A DNA stretch of 64,000 bases from Haematococcus lacustris (GCA_030144725.1 JASKMD010000008.1:17454992-17518991), one strand, 5' to 3'. Counted from the stretch's first letter, positions 17,793 through 30,526 are shown. Notes: a model not told the origin generated them from the letters alone. A program made the numbers and translations.

Positions 17793-18290
17793 CTACTGTG
17801 CTGCAGCAGGCTGCTGCTGCTGCTGGGCCTTTGGTGGCTTGTCTCGCAGCCGCTTGTACCCCAGGCCAGGGTACTCCTTGCCCTTGGCTGGCAGAGCTCC
17901 CTGGTCTGGCCAGTAGCACAGCTCTAGTGGCCGCCACCTGCTCTCCCCAATGCGCTGCATGTTCGGAGCTGCATTGCAGTCCCGGTCCAGCCACCTGCCT
18001 GGCTGTCGTGCTGGCTTGGCCTTGGCTGCCTTGCCTTGCCTGTGCCGCAGCAGGCTCATCCTGCTGCTGCTATTGCTGCTGGGCCTTGGGGGGCTTGTCT
18101 CGCAGCCGCTTGTAACCCAGGTCCGGGTATTCCTTGCCCTTGGCTGGCAGAGCTCCCTGGTCTGGCCAGTAGCACAGCTCCAGAGGCCACCACCTGCTCA
18201 CACTTGTCAGCCCACACCAGTTGCTACAGCCATATTGCTCCACAGCCTTGAGTGACGCAACTGCATCGCTCCATGGCTTAAGCGGTGTAA
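17793..18290 (-). pseudogene. tandem pair of TnpB/Fanzor-like family B 3' ends
   Basis: Two minus-strand copies of the same C-terminal exon stand about 253 bp apart. The lower one keeps a clean frame, GRWLDRDCNAAPNMQRIGES, then RPLELCYWPDQGALPAKGKE and LGYKRLRDKPPKAQQQ, ending at 17793. DRDCNA is the RuvC-III aspartate motif. The upper copy (about 18058-18270) has lost the DRD block and differs by scattered substitutions. Nothing upstream of RuvC-III remains. This is likely a local tandem duplication of an already truncated element. Confidence 0.65.
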
Positions 18291-18904
18291 GCCACCTATC
18301 AAGCATCGCTCCATGGACAGAGTCTCAACCTCCTGCTGGAATTGTATGGCACTCAGGCAGCATGTGGGTGGTCTGCAGGCGCTGGTCAGCCTGCTGATAC
18401 CTTTTCGATCCCGCCCCTACGCCCTGCCTACCCCCTGCACCTTGACACCTCTCACCTTCACCTTATCATCTGCATCCCCTGCAGCTAGACACCCTTCACT
18501 ATGCCGTGCAGCTTGCGTCAGCGCTGGGGAAACTGGGTTGACCGGACTCTGAAGATGAAGGACGAAGACTGGTGACGGGTTATGCGTGAAGCCACAGCCA
18601 CCAAGCGCACATGGGCACCCGTTGGAGATCGTTGGGCAGGTTTTCCACATGCGTGCCGTTTCCACCGGTTTTCAAGTTGAACTCACCAATGACCACGTAC
18701 CTGTTCTCATGGATGTGATGATGATGTCACGAGTGGTATCAGATATCCGGTGTTGACATGGACAACTTTGTAGATTGCACTCGCTGATAGCTAGATGTAT
18801 GTGTCGGGATCGGTAGGAATGGACACCTTTCTTCCTCCTTTATGTATAGATAGGCTAGATACTTTTAGGCTAGCCTTTATGTATCATACAAGTTGTATCA
18901 TACA

Positions 18905-19110
18905 AGTTGTATCATACAACTCCTGAACTCAGGCGCCCCCAACATGGGGTTGGTGATATGCATGCGATTACTTCCTCAATACTGCACCGTTCTCGATAGC
19001 GTTTATCACATTGGCATCGGAGGTTTAGTCCGCGTTATCTGACCATCAGCGCTAGCCATTGGAGTCTTTGCTCGCGTACTGCCACATGTGCCCGCGAACA
19101 ATTCACAGCG
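18905..19110. repeat. diverged dispersed repeat shared with 33361-33545
   Basis: Segments such as CGATAGCGTTTATCACAT, GCCATTG.AGTCTTTGCTCGCG and CATGTG.CCGCGAA occur in the same order here and near 33.4 kb, with clear divergence. An adjoining motif, GGCGCCCCCAACATGG, recurs inverted near 21755 next to SINE copy 2. The element type is unknown. Confidence 0.55.
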
Positions 19111-19769
19111 GCGAGACGGGTCTCCTTGGCACGGTGAGCCACATCGCTGTGACCCCATCTACCTAGCGTAGTAAGCTGGTTGTGCACAAATGGAATGTCC
19201 GGCCGACACCCAACGCGATGCCTGCCGGGCGTGCAGGGCACCTGGACGGGGCAACTAAAACATCTGGTTGTATTCGCTTCCGCCGAATACATCATTTCGG
19301 TCGGCGCACACTAAGGTATCACCGGCTTACACCCCCCCCTCCTCCACTGTGTCCACCACTGTGTTGCACCCGTTGCACCTACAGGGAAATCGATACAAAG
19401 ACCTTGTTCTTGACCCATTGGCCCATCTATTGAAACAAATTGCACATCAAACAGCCCAGGCCTCAATCAGTTTAACACTTTCAAAGTTACATCATGTTCA
19501 CCAGGCAGGTTCAAGGCCACGGCATGCAACGACCCAGCATGCCCGCCCCCCCTCCACCCATCATTGCAGGAGCCCACCTCATCAAGCCTGCCCACCCCCT
19601 CCCAGCCCACCCCTCCCAGCCCAACCCCGCCCAGTCCACCCCCTCCCAGCCCAACCACTCCCAGCCCACCCCCTCCAATCCCAACCCCTCCCAGCCTTCC
19701 CATCCGCTCCCTTGCTCGCTGCCTGCTCCCCTTCCCCTCCCCCGCCCCCTCCCAGCCCTAGGCACCACC

Positions 19770-21245
19770 ATGAGGGGTAAGAGGCTTAGCAAGAAGAAGC
19801 GCCAACACCTGCAAGAGCTGAATGCCTCACCCAAGGCAGGATTTAAGTGTTGCCCCAATGGCTTAAAAGCTCAGAAGAAGAAGGCACAGGTGGAGGCCAT
19901 GAAATTGCGGGCACAGGTTGAGCAGCTCCACCAGCAGCTCGGTGATGCGGTGGCAGATTATCAGCTGCTGCAGGCAGACATGGAGCAGCTGCAGGCAGCA
20001 CACCAAGAGGTGCAGGGTGAGAATGAGTCATTGGAGCAGCTGGCTGAGGAGCGCACCCATGCAATCCAGATGCTGCAGCAAGACAAGCGCCGGCTGTCCC
20101 TTGCGCTACGCAACGTCCGCCGCTGCCGTGTAAGCGGCCCCCGGCTCACCCGGCATCAGCGGCAGCTAATGAACATCCTGATGCGGCACCAGGTGTCACC
20201 AGAGGTGCTGCAGCGGTGTGCTGAGGGTGGCTATGGCATCCCGTCAGGCACTGCAGCCCAGCAGCCCTGCCCATCTCCTGACCCACCCGCGTTCACCACC
20301 AACTTCATTCCCACGCAAGTGGGGCGCTGTGGGAAGCCTGCAGCCAGGACAGCGGCATACCTCGCACAACACTACCTCAGCACAGCCAGGCTGGTGCTGC
20401 AGACACAGGTCAGCCACCGCAAGCTGGGCATGTGCAGAGAGCTATTTGTGAATGAGCAGTGCCTGGTGCCAAACCCACACCGACCTGGGCAGAGCACCAC
20501 TGTAAGGCGGCAGTTGCGCGTAGTAGCCAAGTACCTGAAGAGCAAAACCCTTGGTGAGGCTGGGCTGGGCTGGGCTGGGCTGGGCTGGGCTGGGCTGGGC
20601 TGGGCTGGGCTGGGCTGGGCTGGGCTGGGCTGGGCTGGGCTGGGCTGGGCTGGGCTGGGCTGGGCTGGGCTGGGCTGGGCTGGGCTGGGCTGGGCTGGGC
20701 TGGGCTGGGCTGGGCTGGGCTGGGCTGGGCTGGGCTGGGCTGGGCTGGGCTGGCAGCTGCTGCTGGTGCCGCTCCTGGGCTGCCCACCCCTCCTGCTGCC
20801 CCCCCCTGGCAGCAGCTGGCAGCTGGTGCTGGTGCCGCCCCTGGCATGCTCACCCCTTCATCTGAGCAGCAGGGGGCCACAGCGGAGCTGTACACGAGTA
20901 GCAAGATGACATGCTTTCTACTTTGCTACTTTGCATGCAGAGATGTTGAAGCAAGCCAAGGCGATACACTTGGCATTTGACGGATGCACAACCAAGCGCC
21001 ATGGGAAGGTGCTCGTCATCAGGGTCACAGCAGCAGTCCCTAAGCCGCAGGGGCAGGAGGAGCAGCATGGGCAAGCAGCAGAGCAAGGGGGAGGGCAAGC
21101 TCAGCAGGAACCGGGGTCTGGGAAAGAGCCAGTGGGTCAGGGGCAACCGGGTCAAGAGGGGCAGGTGGAGCATGCGGGTACAAATGTATCAGCTGGCTCT
21201 AGCTGCAATCGCCACCCAAGGGCAGGCTGCTCCGGCTCAAGGTAG
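19770..21245 (+). CDS. coiled-coil protein with basic N-terminus, function unknown
   Basis: The ATG at 19770 follows CACC and opens with the basic [15 protein letters not shown]. Residues of about 40-110 form a strong Gln/Glu-rich coiled coil ([29 protein letters not shown]). Then comes a globular stretch with [20 protein letters not shown]. Exon 1 ends about 20553 at CTTG/GTGAGG, and exon 2 resumes at about 20940 (ATGCAG/AGATG) in phase with [20 protein letters not shown], then a Gln/Gly-rich tail. The [11 protein letters not shown] segment resembles the start of catalytic cores in some algal transposases, so the gene may be a cut-down transposon protein; this is weak. The intron carries the (GGGCT)n array. 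Upstream, 19540-19740 is a CCCCTCCCAGCCC low-complexity tract. Confidence 0.5.
20558..20753 (+). repeat. (GGGCT)n pentanucleotide array, about 39 copies
   Basis: A perfect GGGCT repeat of about 195 bp lies just inside the intron of the coiled-coil gene, beginning within 10 bp of the donor site. Read as protein it gives a GLGWA periodic frame, which is an artefact of the 5-bp unit. Confidence 0.95.
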
Positions 21246-21771
21246 TGAGCTAGGTGCAGCAACGCCGGCTCCTGGCTTCACGCTACGCAAGCGTACCACA
21301 CCTTCTGAGGGGCTGCCCAAGACAGCTGCAAAGCGCAAGGGGTGATCCACGAGACTTAGTTAGACAACCCCCCAGCGCCAACTCAGGTTGTAAAGTGCGC
21401 AACAAAGGCTGTACCGGCCACCTCCCCCAACCACCTGCCAACCGCCTTCGAGCCACATTCCCGCAACCGTTTTCCGATCCGACTGCATCTGCCGATGCGC
21501 ATGCTCGTGTAGAGCAACCTAAGCGGCGCGGGTGGTCGCAGCGATGACTGCATGCCCCGAACCGGCTCAAATTTGAATTACTAACTTTGATGCTTTGCTG
21601 TGCACGGCCTACTAACTGGATAATTATTCTGGACGGGTGAAAGGTAGCTGGCTGGGTTGGCTACATACTGAGCCAGCTAGCATTAAATTTGGCGCAGCGA
21701 GTGCAGAGTTACAGCCATCCTACTACCAGGGGTCGGTTTACTGCCATTTTTTTAATGTTGGGGGCGCCTGA

Positions 21772-21890
21772 CCTGAACCCCACAGCCCTCATGCTACACC
21801 AAAATAAAGCATGAGTTGGAATCGAACCAGGCTGCGAGCTCATCATTGTAAAGGCTACCGACAGTGTGCCTACTGCCCACTTCAGCTCAG
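21772..21890 (-). mobile_element. tRNA-derived SINE-like element, copy 2
   Basis: The same 119-bp unit as at 14001-14119, with one or two differences and an intact box B (GGTTCGATTCC on the minus strand). Three decaying echoes of its promoter-side end (CCACTTCACTTCAGCTCAG) follow at 21890-21950, suggesting a short local duplication. Confidence 0.7.
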
Positions 21891-22324
21891 CCTGCCCACT
21901 GTCCACTTCACTTCAGCTCAGGCTACTGCCCACTTCACTTCAGCTCAGGCTGACGCAGCTCACGGATGAGCAGGCGGAAGAGATCAGCAGCTTGACGCTG
22001 TGTATCATACAACCGGTATGTTTGTAATTCCGAGTCGCTCATGTCAAGCGGTTGCTTTGCTCAGCTGCAAAGGAGTCCCTGTATGGCCGCAGGTATATCA
22101 AGAACGTTGCCGCCATCGCATGCATTGCAGCAATGTGGGGACATTGTGACGTTAGCTCATCAGCAAGTGACATGGCACGAGTGCGCACTGGTCAAATGGT
22201 GGAGAAGAGCTACATGCTGAAAAGGTGGCATTAGCTGGCGCGCAACAGGTCGCACAAAAGTCATTGCTCGAAGGGTGAGATGCACGAAAGCAACGCGCAG
22301 CTCCGCGCGTAAGAGCTCGTTGCA

Positions 22325-25300
22325 ATGTCAAGTATGTCATACTTATCGCTAGAGTTATGGTGCCACGACCTGGAGTTGGCACCGGCGGGCGTGCTCGAAG
22401 TGCCTGTACATGGCCAAGTGTCATTGTCACTGGCCTTCCAGTTCCTGGACTACCCATTGCTACTAGTTCACGGGCAAGCACTGCACCGCGACGCGCGTGG
22501 AGTTATTGTTCGCTTCGATTGCGGGAAAACCAGTGTTCTTCAGGCAGATGTGCAGGAGCTGGCGTTCCTCCTCGACCAGGTGTGGGCCAAAAGTGCAAGC
22601 AAGCGTAACTCACAGCGTTCGTTAGTCTGCTTCATCACGCTCTTCCCTGCGATGTTTACAGGTCCCACTCTATGTCTCAATCCTTGACACTCAAGCCCTT
22701 CCCTTGCCCAGCTTGTTGGCCTCTGGCAGCACTCCACTTCTGCTTAGCAAGCCGACGCAGCCTGAGTTTTCCACCCCATCGGCTGGTTTGCCGCATGCCG
22801 CAGTGCGACGCCTGGAATTGCTATCCAGCACAGGCCAGCTCGTCGCAGTAGCGCGCATCAGCTGCAGGCTCACTGACTACGGGGGCAGCCTGCCACCTCT
22901 GCTTAGCACACATTCGCCACCAGCCCCACCCCTTCAGCCTGCACCGGACTGCAAGGCACCCAGCCCACCCACCTTGCGTGCCAGCGGCACAGGCGAGGCC
23001 CCTCTTACCACCCTCTCAGCCCCAGTACCTCAGCCAGGCACCAACTCTGGCCCTCAAGCGCCAGAGGCATACCGGCCAGATGTGCTGTTCTACCAGAGCA
23101 TTCCAGCCTCAGTGGCCTGGCCCCAGTCGTTGCTGTCGCCGGGCCCTCCCATGTCTTTTGCCTTCAACGACAACACCACAGAGAGGGAGCGGGTGAGGCA
23201 GCTGCTGCTGTGGACCCGGCCATGCTCCCTGCTTAGTACTCATGCGTGCTGGGGTCCTTCCTCCCATGCCACCCCCACTGCCTGCTGTGTTGCCGCCCAT
23301 GGCTAATGCAGTGAGGAGCACTGAGCCGCACCTCGCCACCACCCTGCTTGTGAGCCCTCATCTCTGCCCCATCTCTGCTCACCCTGGTTATGAGCCTCTA
23401 CCCCGCAACCATCTCTGCCCTCCTCCACAGCCGTCCTTCACAGCCATCTGCCATATTGCCAGCACCACCATCATCACCATCCCTGCAGCAGCTGCCGTAT
23501 GCGCTGTCCGCACTGTCCACCCTACCCAGCTGCTGCTGCTGCCTGGTCCCCTGATGCTGCACCTACACCCAGACCTGCACAGCGGGCAGCAACCAGCACA
23601 GGCTGGGCAGGGCAGGGCTGGTCAGGCCAACTCTCAGACACAAAAATTGCATAGCCTATTTATGACATTGTAAAGCCTTTGCCGCGTGCAGCGTCCAATA
23701 ACCCGTCGACTAATATACGCCCCCATACGCTCCATACGCTCCATACGCTACGGTTCATGCCCAGCGTCAACCCAGCATCTCCTGCCACTTCACGAACCTA
23801 TCCTTGTGCCGTTACCTCTTTGCTTTGTTCATCCAGCTTGACACGCTCCTCCATTGCCCTACTGCTTTACATCATGCTTACCTAGTGCCCTGCCCCTTCA
23901 CATGCAGGAGAGGCAGCAGCAGCAGCCACCCTTGCCCATTCCCGTCGCCCATCCACCCCACCAGCCCCGGCAAGTGTGGGGTGGAGCAGCAGCAGATGCC
24001 CATGGAAGGGATGCGCAGGGTGGTGGGCATCACCCCGGCACACAGCCAGCAACCTGCTCACCTGGCAGGCTGGCCTCCACCTCCCCAGCCAATGTGCTCC
24101 AGACCCTTGAGGACCACCTGCAGCAGATGAAGCAGGCAGCGGCTGCCTTTGCTGCTACTGCTGCCACAACCAGCCCACCCAGCCCTGCCCAGCGTCCCGC
24201 CACAGCCCAGGCCAGAGCCACGAGCCAGCAGCCACCCCAGGGGGGTAGGCCGCGCAGTGCAGCTGGCCACCATGCTCTGCAAGGCCATGTGCCACCCCTG
24301 CGCCACGCCGCCACACGTCGCCCAGCCTGGTCCGACCGCTATGACGCTCAGTCTGTGGCAGCTGCTGCGGCTGAAGCCAGCCTGGCTGTCCCCAGGGCAG
24401 GGCGAGGCAGCAGCAGGGCAGGCAGCCCGCTGCCCCTCCTTAGAGCCCTGCTGCGCCACACAGCGCTCACCGCAACCATCAAGACACAGGGCGCTGCTAC
24501 GGCAGCAGCAGCAGCGGCAGCCCGTTCAGCCACAGTGTTTGGGGCAGCAGGCAGCATCCCTCCGCTGTCCCTGGCCAAAGGTCTGCCTGCACGCCGGGGT
24601 AGGGTGGCGCCAGGGTCAGGCAGGGTGGGTGGCGAACGAGGCAGGGGTGCAGGTGCTGCAGCAGCGGCGGGGCCTGCAGCCCTGCGGCAGCCGGTACATG
24701 ACACAGCCCACCAACCCTCCACTGACACTCAACAGCAGCACCTGCAGCAGCAGCACCTGCAGGCTGCTGTGGCCAGTTCTGGGACACAAACCTGGACGGG
24801 AGACTTAGCCCCTGCAGGTCAACAGCAGGAGGGGCATTCGCCACCTCCTTTGCCCGCTGCACAGCCGCTCAAGCAGCCAAGCGCCCAACCACCCCACCCC
24901 CCGCCCCAGCGGCAGCAGCAGCCACAGCAGCAGGAGGGACCAGCAGTGAATGGTTGGCCTGGCCCCCACATGGGCATGCAAGCATCCCATGCCATGAGCC
25001 GTGACGGCTACAGCTACGGCCCCCATTCAGCTGCCGGCAGCTTCCAGATGGGCTCTGTGTTGATGTGGGAGATGATGTCACTCATGACCATGCGCAGCGT
25101 GCTGAGCAGCGCCATGGGCGCCATGCAGACCCAAATGTCCGGCATGGCGCAGCAGATGGTGCAGCAGGCCCTGGGGCCAGCTGCCCACAGCCTGGGGTCA
25201 CTGACGGCACAGCAGCAGGCGGCCTCAGCTTCCCTGGCCGCCCTGCAGGCTCAGCTGATGGCCCTGCAGGCAGGCGGGGCCACCCCCGCCCCTCCTGCCC

Positions 25301-28271
25301 CTCCAGGCATGGGCGCTGCTCCTGCTGCTGCTGCTCCTGTTGTTGAGGGGCCTCAAGCCCAGCTGGCTGCGCTGTTGTCTGGGTTGGGCCTCAGTGGTTT
25401 GGCAGCTTCCCCTGCCGCAGCCCCTCCCCCTCAGCAGCAGGCAGCCCTGCTGCAGCAGCTCATGTCAAGCCTGGCCGCTGGGGCTGCAGGGGCTGGGGCG
25501 GTTGCTGCTCCAGCGGCAGTGCCCGAGGCTGGCAGGGGCGAGGTGGCAGCCCGTCAGGTCAATGGCACCGTGGCTCAGGCTCCCCTCAACCCCCCACAGC
25601 AACAGCAGCAGGGTGTGAGGGGAGTGGGGAGTATGCAGGATGAGGGGAGAGGCCAGGAGGGCAGGGCTGAGGAGGTGCAGCCAGGCAGCGGGTCAGGCGC
25701 AAGGCCGGGAGCCCGGGCGGAGGCAGCCAGGCCAGCCAGCATCCAATCTTCCGCCACCTACGATGAGGAGGTGGGGCTGGGCAGCTGCAGGCTGTGCTGG
25801 GTACGCTGTGGCATCTGTGACCTTTGTGCTGCCGCTCTGATGCATGCTCTCGAATCTATGCATGTTGCGGTCATCGGCTGTGGGCTGGGCAAAGGGACAG
25901 CTGGGCAGAGAACCAGCTGGGCAGTTCCTTACTGACCCTCAGCTGCTGGGTGTCTGACCCTCTACACCGCCAGGCCGTGTGCTTGACTGCCTGTGCCCCC
26001 TGATGCAGGTGTTTGACGAAGTTGAAATGGCGCTAACCCCCACAGCTGCCACCAAGCCAGCGACTGCTGTCAAGCCGGCCAGTGCCGCACGGCCCGGCCC
26101 AGCAGTGAGCGGCCACAGCCTGGTGGGTCTCCGCCCCCCTGCCTGGGGCCAGCGAGTCAGTGGTGGGGGGGCGGGCAGCAGCCTGGACACGCTGGCAGAG
26201 ATCCCTGAGAGTGACAGCAGCAGCCCACAGGTGAGTGGTGGCAGAGGGTGGGTGGCTGCCCTGCCCTCCTTTGTTTGCTTTCCCAATGCCTAAACCTCTC
26301 TACTCCTTTATCCTCATCCTGTCTAGCTTATGCCTGTTCCTGCCATGCCTTGGTCTGACGCCACCTGTCCTGCTTTCCTCGCCCTCCTCTGCAGTTCTTC
26401 CTCTTCACTAATGCTTTAAAAATCTCTCCTCTGTTCAGCTTTTGCTTATCCCCATATCCATGACCTGCTGCTCGCAATGGCATGGCCTCTGTAACGCTTG
26501 GCATGTCCGTAATGCCTGCCCAGGCCGCGAGTTCTGCTTCAAAGCGGTCCTCAACCCGCAGTAAGCCTTCCCCTCCTGCTGCCAGAAGCGTCAGCGAAAG
26601 TGTCCGCGGCAGCGTGGCCAGCAGCCATGGCGACACGGCATCGCTACTTCGCAGTTCCTCAGCCAGCAGCGGCGGCGACAGCATCGTTAGTGAGGCATCG
26701 CGACCAGCAGCAATGCAAGTGCCGAGCCGACCTCTGCGCCACTCAAGCGGATCCATCCGCAGTGACGCGTCTGCCAGCCAGGCCAAGCGAGCTGTCCAGG
26801 CGACGCGGCGCAGCAACTACGATGGTAGCGCCAGCAGGAGCAGCGGGTCGCCAGCACCTAGCGTGGACAAGTGAGTGTGCATGGGAAACAAATACATCGC
26901 GAAGCGGCCATTTGCATCTTATGTGTTACCAATGTGACGTGTGACGTGCAGATCCGTGACGGTGTCCGACGACGTTTCGTTCTTCAGTTCGGTCGGCTCG
27001 GACTCCTACGATGACGATGAGGATGCAAGCCACCACAGCAGCGACCACAGCAGTGCCGCAAGCCTGCGTTCTGTGCGGCCCCCTAGGCCAAAGGCTCCCG
27101 TCCCAACCACCCAACGAAAAGAGGCATCCTCCGAGATCTCTTTCGTCTCTTCATCAGCAAGCGATCTGGGCCTGAGGCAGAGCAGCCCGGCGGCGCGGAG
27201 GAGGCAGCAGGGCAGCCTGCCACCAGCAAGGTGTGCGCAGAGGGTACTGGGTCCATGGTGGCCACGCAGGGCAGCTCACAAATTGCACCATCCTCACTGC
27301 TACCAGTGTCACCACCTCCACCAGCACAGCGTTATGATGGTTGTCACCCTCGTCAGTGTCACCATCATCCACCATCCCAAAGATGCCAGCAGCCAGGCAC
27401 AGGTCCTGAGTCACAGCACCACTGGACAGACTGGCACATGCTGCACCTCACCGTCTCGTGCAATGTGTGCATTTGCACGAGCCCCTGGCAGTCCTGGGTC
27501 GCTGCCGGTGCAGTGCCCTTGAGCACAGCGCGACGCATGCCGTGCAGGTTGACTGCTCCCCGCGACTCCACACAGTCCTACGCGTTCACGGACCTGTCGG
27601 ACTCGGTCGGCATGTCGGGTTCGATCGAGTTTGATGCGGACGAGATCGCGTCAGGGCTGACGGATCCAAGGTTGGCCGCGCGCATGTCCAGGGAGCACAG
27701 GCAGCAAGCCTCTAGCCCGTGAGTCAACCACTAGGCAATGGGTGTGGGCAGGTGGCGGTGGGCAGCGGATGGGAGCAATGCACGGATGGCAGTGGGGATG
27801 ATTGACTAATTGATTGTGAGTCAGGCACTGGGCCGTCAGGGTGTTTGGCCGCCGTCCCCTTCTAGGGGTTTGAAGCAAGGTTGGGAGTGCAGTACGGAGT
27901 GGGGGCATGGGGCTGGCCAGGATACTGATGTGCACCACCATGCGCTGCAATGCATCATGCAAATGAAAGGCCATGCATTTGACAATCAATGCTGCCCCTC
28001 ATGCCCTCACCCCATGGAGACAGCAGAACCCTATCATGGCAATGGCATGAAACCTGCTTTTCTTGCCTGGTCCTTAGCAGTGATGTATGATGCTTGCAGG
28101 TCGCCCTTTGCCAAGGCCAACAGCAAGCACATGCAGCAAGCTGTGCCTGTGGTGGGGAAGCGCCAGGCACAGAAGGTGGACCTGGAAGCAACAGCAGATA
28201 TTCTGGGCCAGATCTCCGACATGAGCTCCTTGTTTATGAGCGGGACTCGCGACTTGACAGATAGCTATTGA
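22325..28271 (+). CDS. MAP10 N-terminal-domain-like protein, 1279 residues
   Basis: Eight exons join in phase: 22325-22579, 22662-23192, 23908-25770, 26009-26230, 26524-26870, 26952-27230, 27548-27718 and 28100-28271. The first two give SLELWCHDLELA, LAFQFLDYPLLLVHG, VPLYVSILDTQALPL and VRRLELLSSTGQLV. That pattern recalls the N-terminal domain of MAP10, a microtubule-associated protein of centrosome and spindle, as I remember it. Exon 3 is a 621-residue Ala/Gln/Pro-rich disordered region with a Met-rich helix (MWEMMSLMTMRSVLSSAMG). The remaining exons are Ser-rich with acidic patches (VGSDSYDDDEDAS) and end in KVDLEATADILGQISDMSSL. A TGTAA lies at 28637. Exon phasing is strong; the family name is tentative. 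Other plus-strand frames in the introns are not coding. Confidence 0.7.
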
Positions 28272-29226
28272 GGGGACCAGCAGATGGGCAATGGCGGCCT
28301 GTGCCGACATTAGGCATGGGTCAGCATGCCGGAAGGTCCTGGGTTGATTGCCTGATGGCCCGGCAACGGTGGTGCGGCGAGGTGTGGGTGACGCTTCTCT
28401 TCAATCTACGAAGATTATAATTGGGTATATGAGTAGTATATCCAACATGTTGCTGGCAATGCAACCCAGACACGTGTCGCCGCAGCATTGTGTGAACATT
28501 GTGTGAACTTTGCGTAGACAAGAGTTGCGATTTATTGAGCGTAGAACCCGCTGCTGAAACATTGTCATATACATGCAGCTAGATGCATTGATTTTATGCG
28601 CTGCTCGCCATTTCTGCGCCACTTCATTTTATCCCATGTAAATCGTTGCTGAATGCATCATGCTCTGAGCAGTCCGATGAGGCCGTCCATTTTTACCAGT
28701 CAGACCAGATGTAACTCCTTGTATTGCTGCAGACATCTCTCCTCTCACAAACACAGTTCACTATTCGAACCCCATGGCTAGTGCACTCTGTTCTGTCAAT
28801 CACTGTCCCAAGCTCAACGCTCTACAACACTTGACTGCACTCCAGCAGCCTCTGTGCCCATCACATGCCGTGCCAGGCATGTGGAACATCACATGCACTG
28901 CCTGATAGGAGTGTAAAGCCTGGTGACGTTCAGCTGCTAGCTGCAATTCCGTCTGGCTAATATGAGCTGGTGCTGGCTTGCCTGCAAGACCAGCCCATAG
29001 CAACTAGGGTTGCGAGCTCCAACAGCTTGCTGAGTGTCCCAGCAGGGCTGCACCTCGGGTAGCTGGTAGCCTGGGTCTTTGCCACGTGCCTGCAAGCTAA
29101 GCACGAACCTGTGCTGCTGCTGTAGGGGCTGTGTGGGCTGACACGCGTACGAGGCCGTGCCTAGCCATTCTGTGATGGGAGTAGCAGCTGTACAAAGCGA
29201 GTTCTCCACATGCCATACGGTTTGCA
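28272..29226. other. intergenic region between convergent genes
   Basis: The spacer between the MAP10-like gene (plus) and CPN10 (minus). It should hold both 3' untranslated regions, with TGTAA on the plus strand at 28637-28641. No coding frame here has recognisable content. Confidence 0.6.
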
Positions 29227-29735
29227 TCAGTCCGTCAGCACACCCAGCAGCTCCTCATCTCTATATAAAAAGACCCTGCAGCCAAGTGAACAAGAGCAGT
29301 GCCTCGTGAGCGACTCCCTGCCTGCCCCATCACGCATGAGCGCTGCTGAAGAAGCGGGTGCAAGCCACATAACACCCAGAGCCGCGGGGTAGTGCGCCCA
29401 CTTACTCCTTGTTGTCCGGCCCGCCAAGCTTAACCATGCTTCCACCATATTCTGGAAGCAGGACCTTGTCTCCTTCCTTCACGCTAACCGGAACCACATC
29501 GCCATCCTTTCCTCGCCGCCCAGGCCCCACTGCGAGGACTAAGCCTTCGTTGACCTGTGAAGATGGCGCTGGCGAGTGTCGGGCCGCACGGCGCTCATCG
29601 CCTGTTCCGTGCATCCTGCTGTACCTTTGGCAACGCTGTCTCTGGCAGCAGCAATCCCCCCGATGTCTTTGTAACAGCCTGCACCTTCTCAACTAGGACG
29701 CGATCCAGTAATGGGATCAGCTTACGAGCCGCCAT
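29227..29735 (-). CDS. CPN10: chaperonin 10 (Cpn10/GroES-type co-chaperonin), mitochondrial type
   Basis: Co-chaperonin that caps the Cpn60 folding chamber. Three exons on the minus strand, 29625-29735, 29406-29554 and 29227-29275, total 309 nt and 102 residues, the usual length of mitochondrial Cpn10. The sequence runs MAARKLIPLLDRVLVEKV, TSGGLLLPETALPK (the mobile-loop region, normally GG(I/L)xLPE), LAVGPG, DVVPVSVKEGDKVLLPEYGG and a final FLYRDEELLGVLTD. All landmark motifs are present, so it looks functional. There is no long transit peptide, which fits mitochondrial Cpn10, whose N-terminus serves as import signal. Its first 1.6 exons and upstream region are duplicated at 43.0-44.2 kb, where the copy is truncated. 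Confidence 0.93.
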
Positions 29736-29849
29736 CTCGCTTGCTTGTCACTGTAGCCTTTCGCGACGACGACTGGCAACAATGTGTCGCCACTAACGAA
29801 CTGGGTCCGGCATGCACATACACTCAATTCAGCACACAGTTTAATCCCT

Positions 29850-29959
29850 ACAGCCCTCATGCTACACCAAACTAAAGCACGAGTTGCAATCAAACACAGG
29901 CTGCGAGATCACTGTTGTAAAGGCTACTGCGAGCGTGCCTAATGCCCACTTCAGCTCAG
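29850..29959 (-). mobile_element. diverged SINE-like element, copy 3
   Basis: On the minus strand it shares GAAGTGGGCA.TAGGCAC, AGTAGCCTTTACAA and TTGGTGTAGCATGAGGGCTGT with copies 1 and 2, but box B has decayed to TGTTTGATTGC. It lies in the CPN10 upstream region. A related sequence at 31492-31593 reads straight across this point without it, which marks the insertion limits. Confidence 0.65.
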
Positions 29960-30226
29960 CCTTCTCTGGTGTGCACTACTAGGTCACCCCCGCCATTGGC
30001 CGCACCCCCATGGCTCGGGATGATACCGCGTCGCATGCCAAACTGGCTGGGGGTTGCACGAGGGGTGTTATGTGACACATCTGCTGTTTGTACGAGGTTA
30101 TAGGCGGTAGCGATGCAATCGCATCCAATAGCTGGCGGCAGTTCTTGGGGACGCAGACATGTCAGTGTGACATCTGAGTCGGTTGTACGCATCATTTGTA
30201 ATCAATAGGCCACAGGCAACACCACC

Positions 30227-30526
30227 ACGGGACGGCCCAGCGTATACAAGCATCTCCTCAACGAATCTGTACCTGGCCGCTTCGAGTGTCTGGTGTGCAA
30301 ACACCACGGGAAGTCCTCCTCAATGCTCATTAGAAGCGCGCGTAAACACTGCTCTCAAAATCACAAGCTGTGGTGCGGCCCGGAAAAGGAGCAAGCGTTC
30401 CTGGACTGGACATTAAGTCATAGTCCAGTGGCGACACATGTGAGTGCATCGCGTGGCAGGCAGCATGCAATTAGTCATTATGGGCTTCACACATATAATG
30501 GTGTCCTGCTCGCCTACCACGTGTAG
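30227..30526 (+). pseudogene. BED-type zinc-finger first exon, copy with start codon changed to ACG
   Basis: Same sequence as 43789 onward, but the ATG is ACG here. The frame reads GRPSVYKHLLNESVPGRF, then CLVCKHHGKSSSM and RKHCSQNHKLW, giving a Cx2C..Hx4H arrangement like the BED finger at the front of hAT transposases and derived proteins. At the codon where the other copy has TAG this one has TGG, so the frame runs on to 30526. An LTR replaces the downstream exons. Confidence 0.55.

Noticed and set aside
20551..20865. [15 protein letters not shown] frames on both strands at the GGGCT array
   Set aside because: Same artefact of a 5-bp repeat; the region is an intron flanked by good splice sites.
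26328..26816. 162-residue minus-strand frame
   Set aside because: Antisense to the Ser-rich exon 5 of the MAP10-like gene, whose exon phasing is consistent through eight exons.
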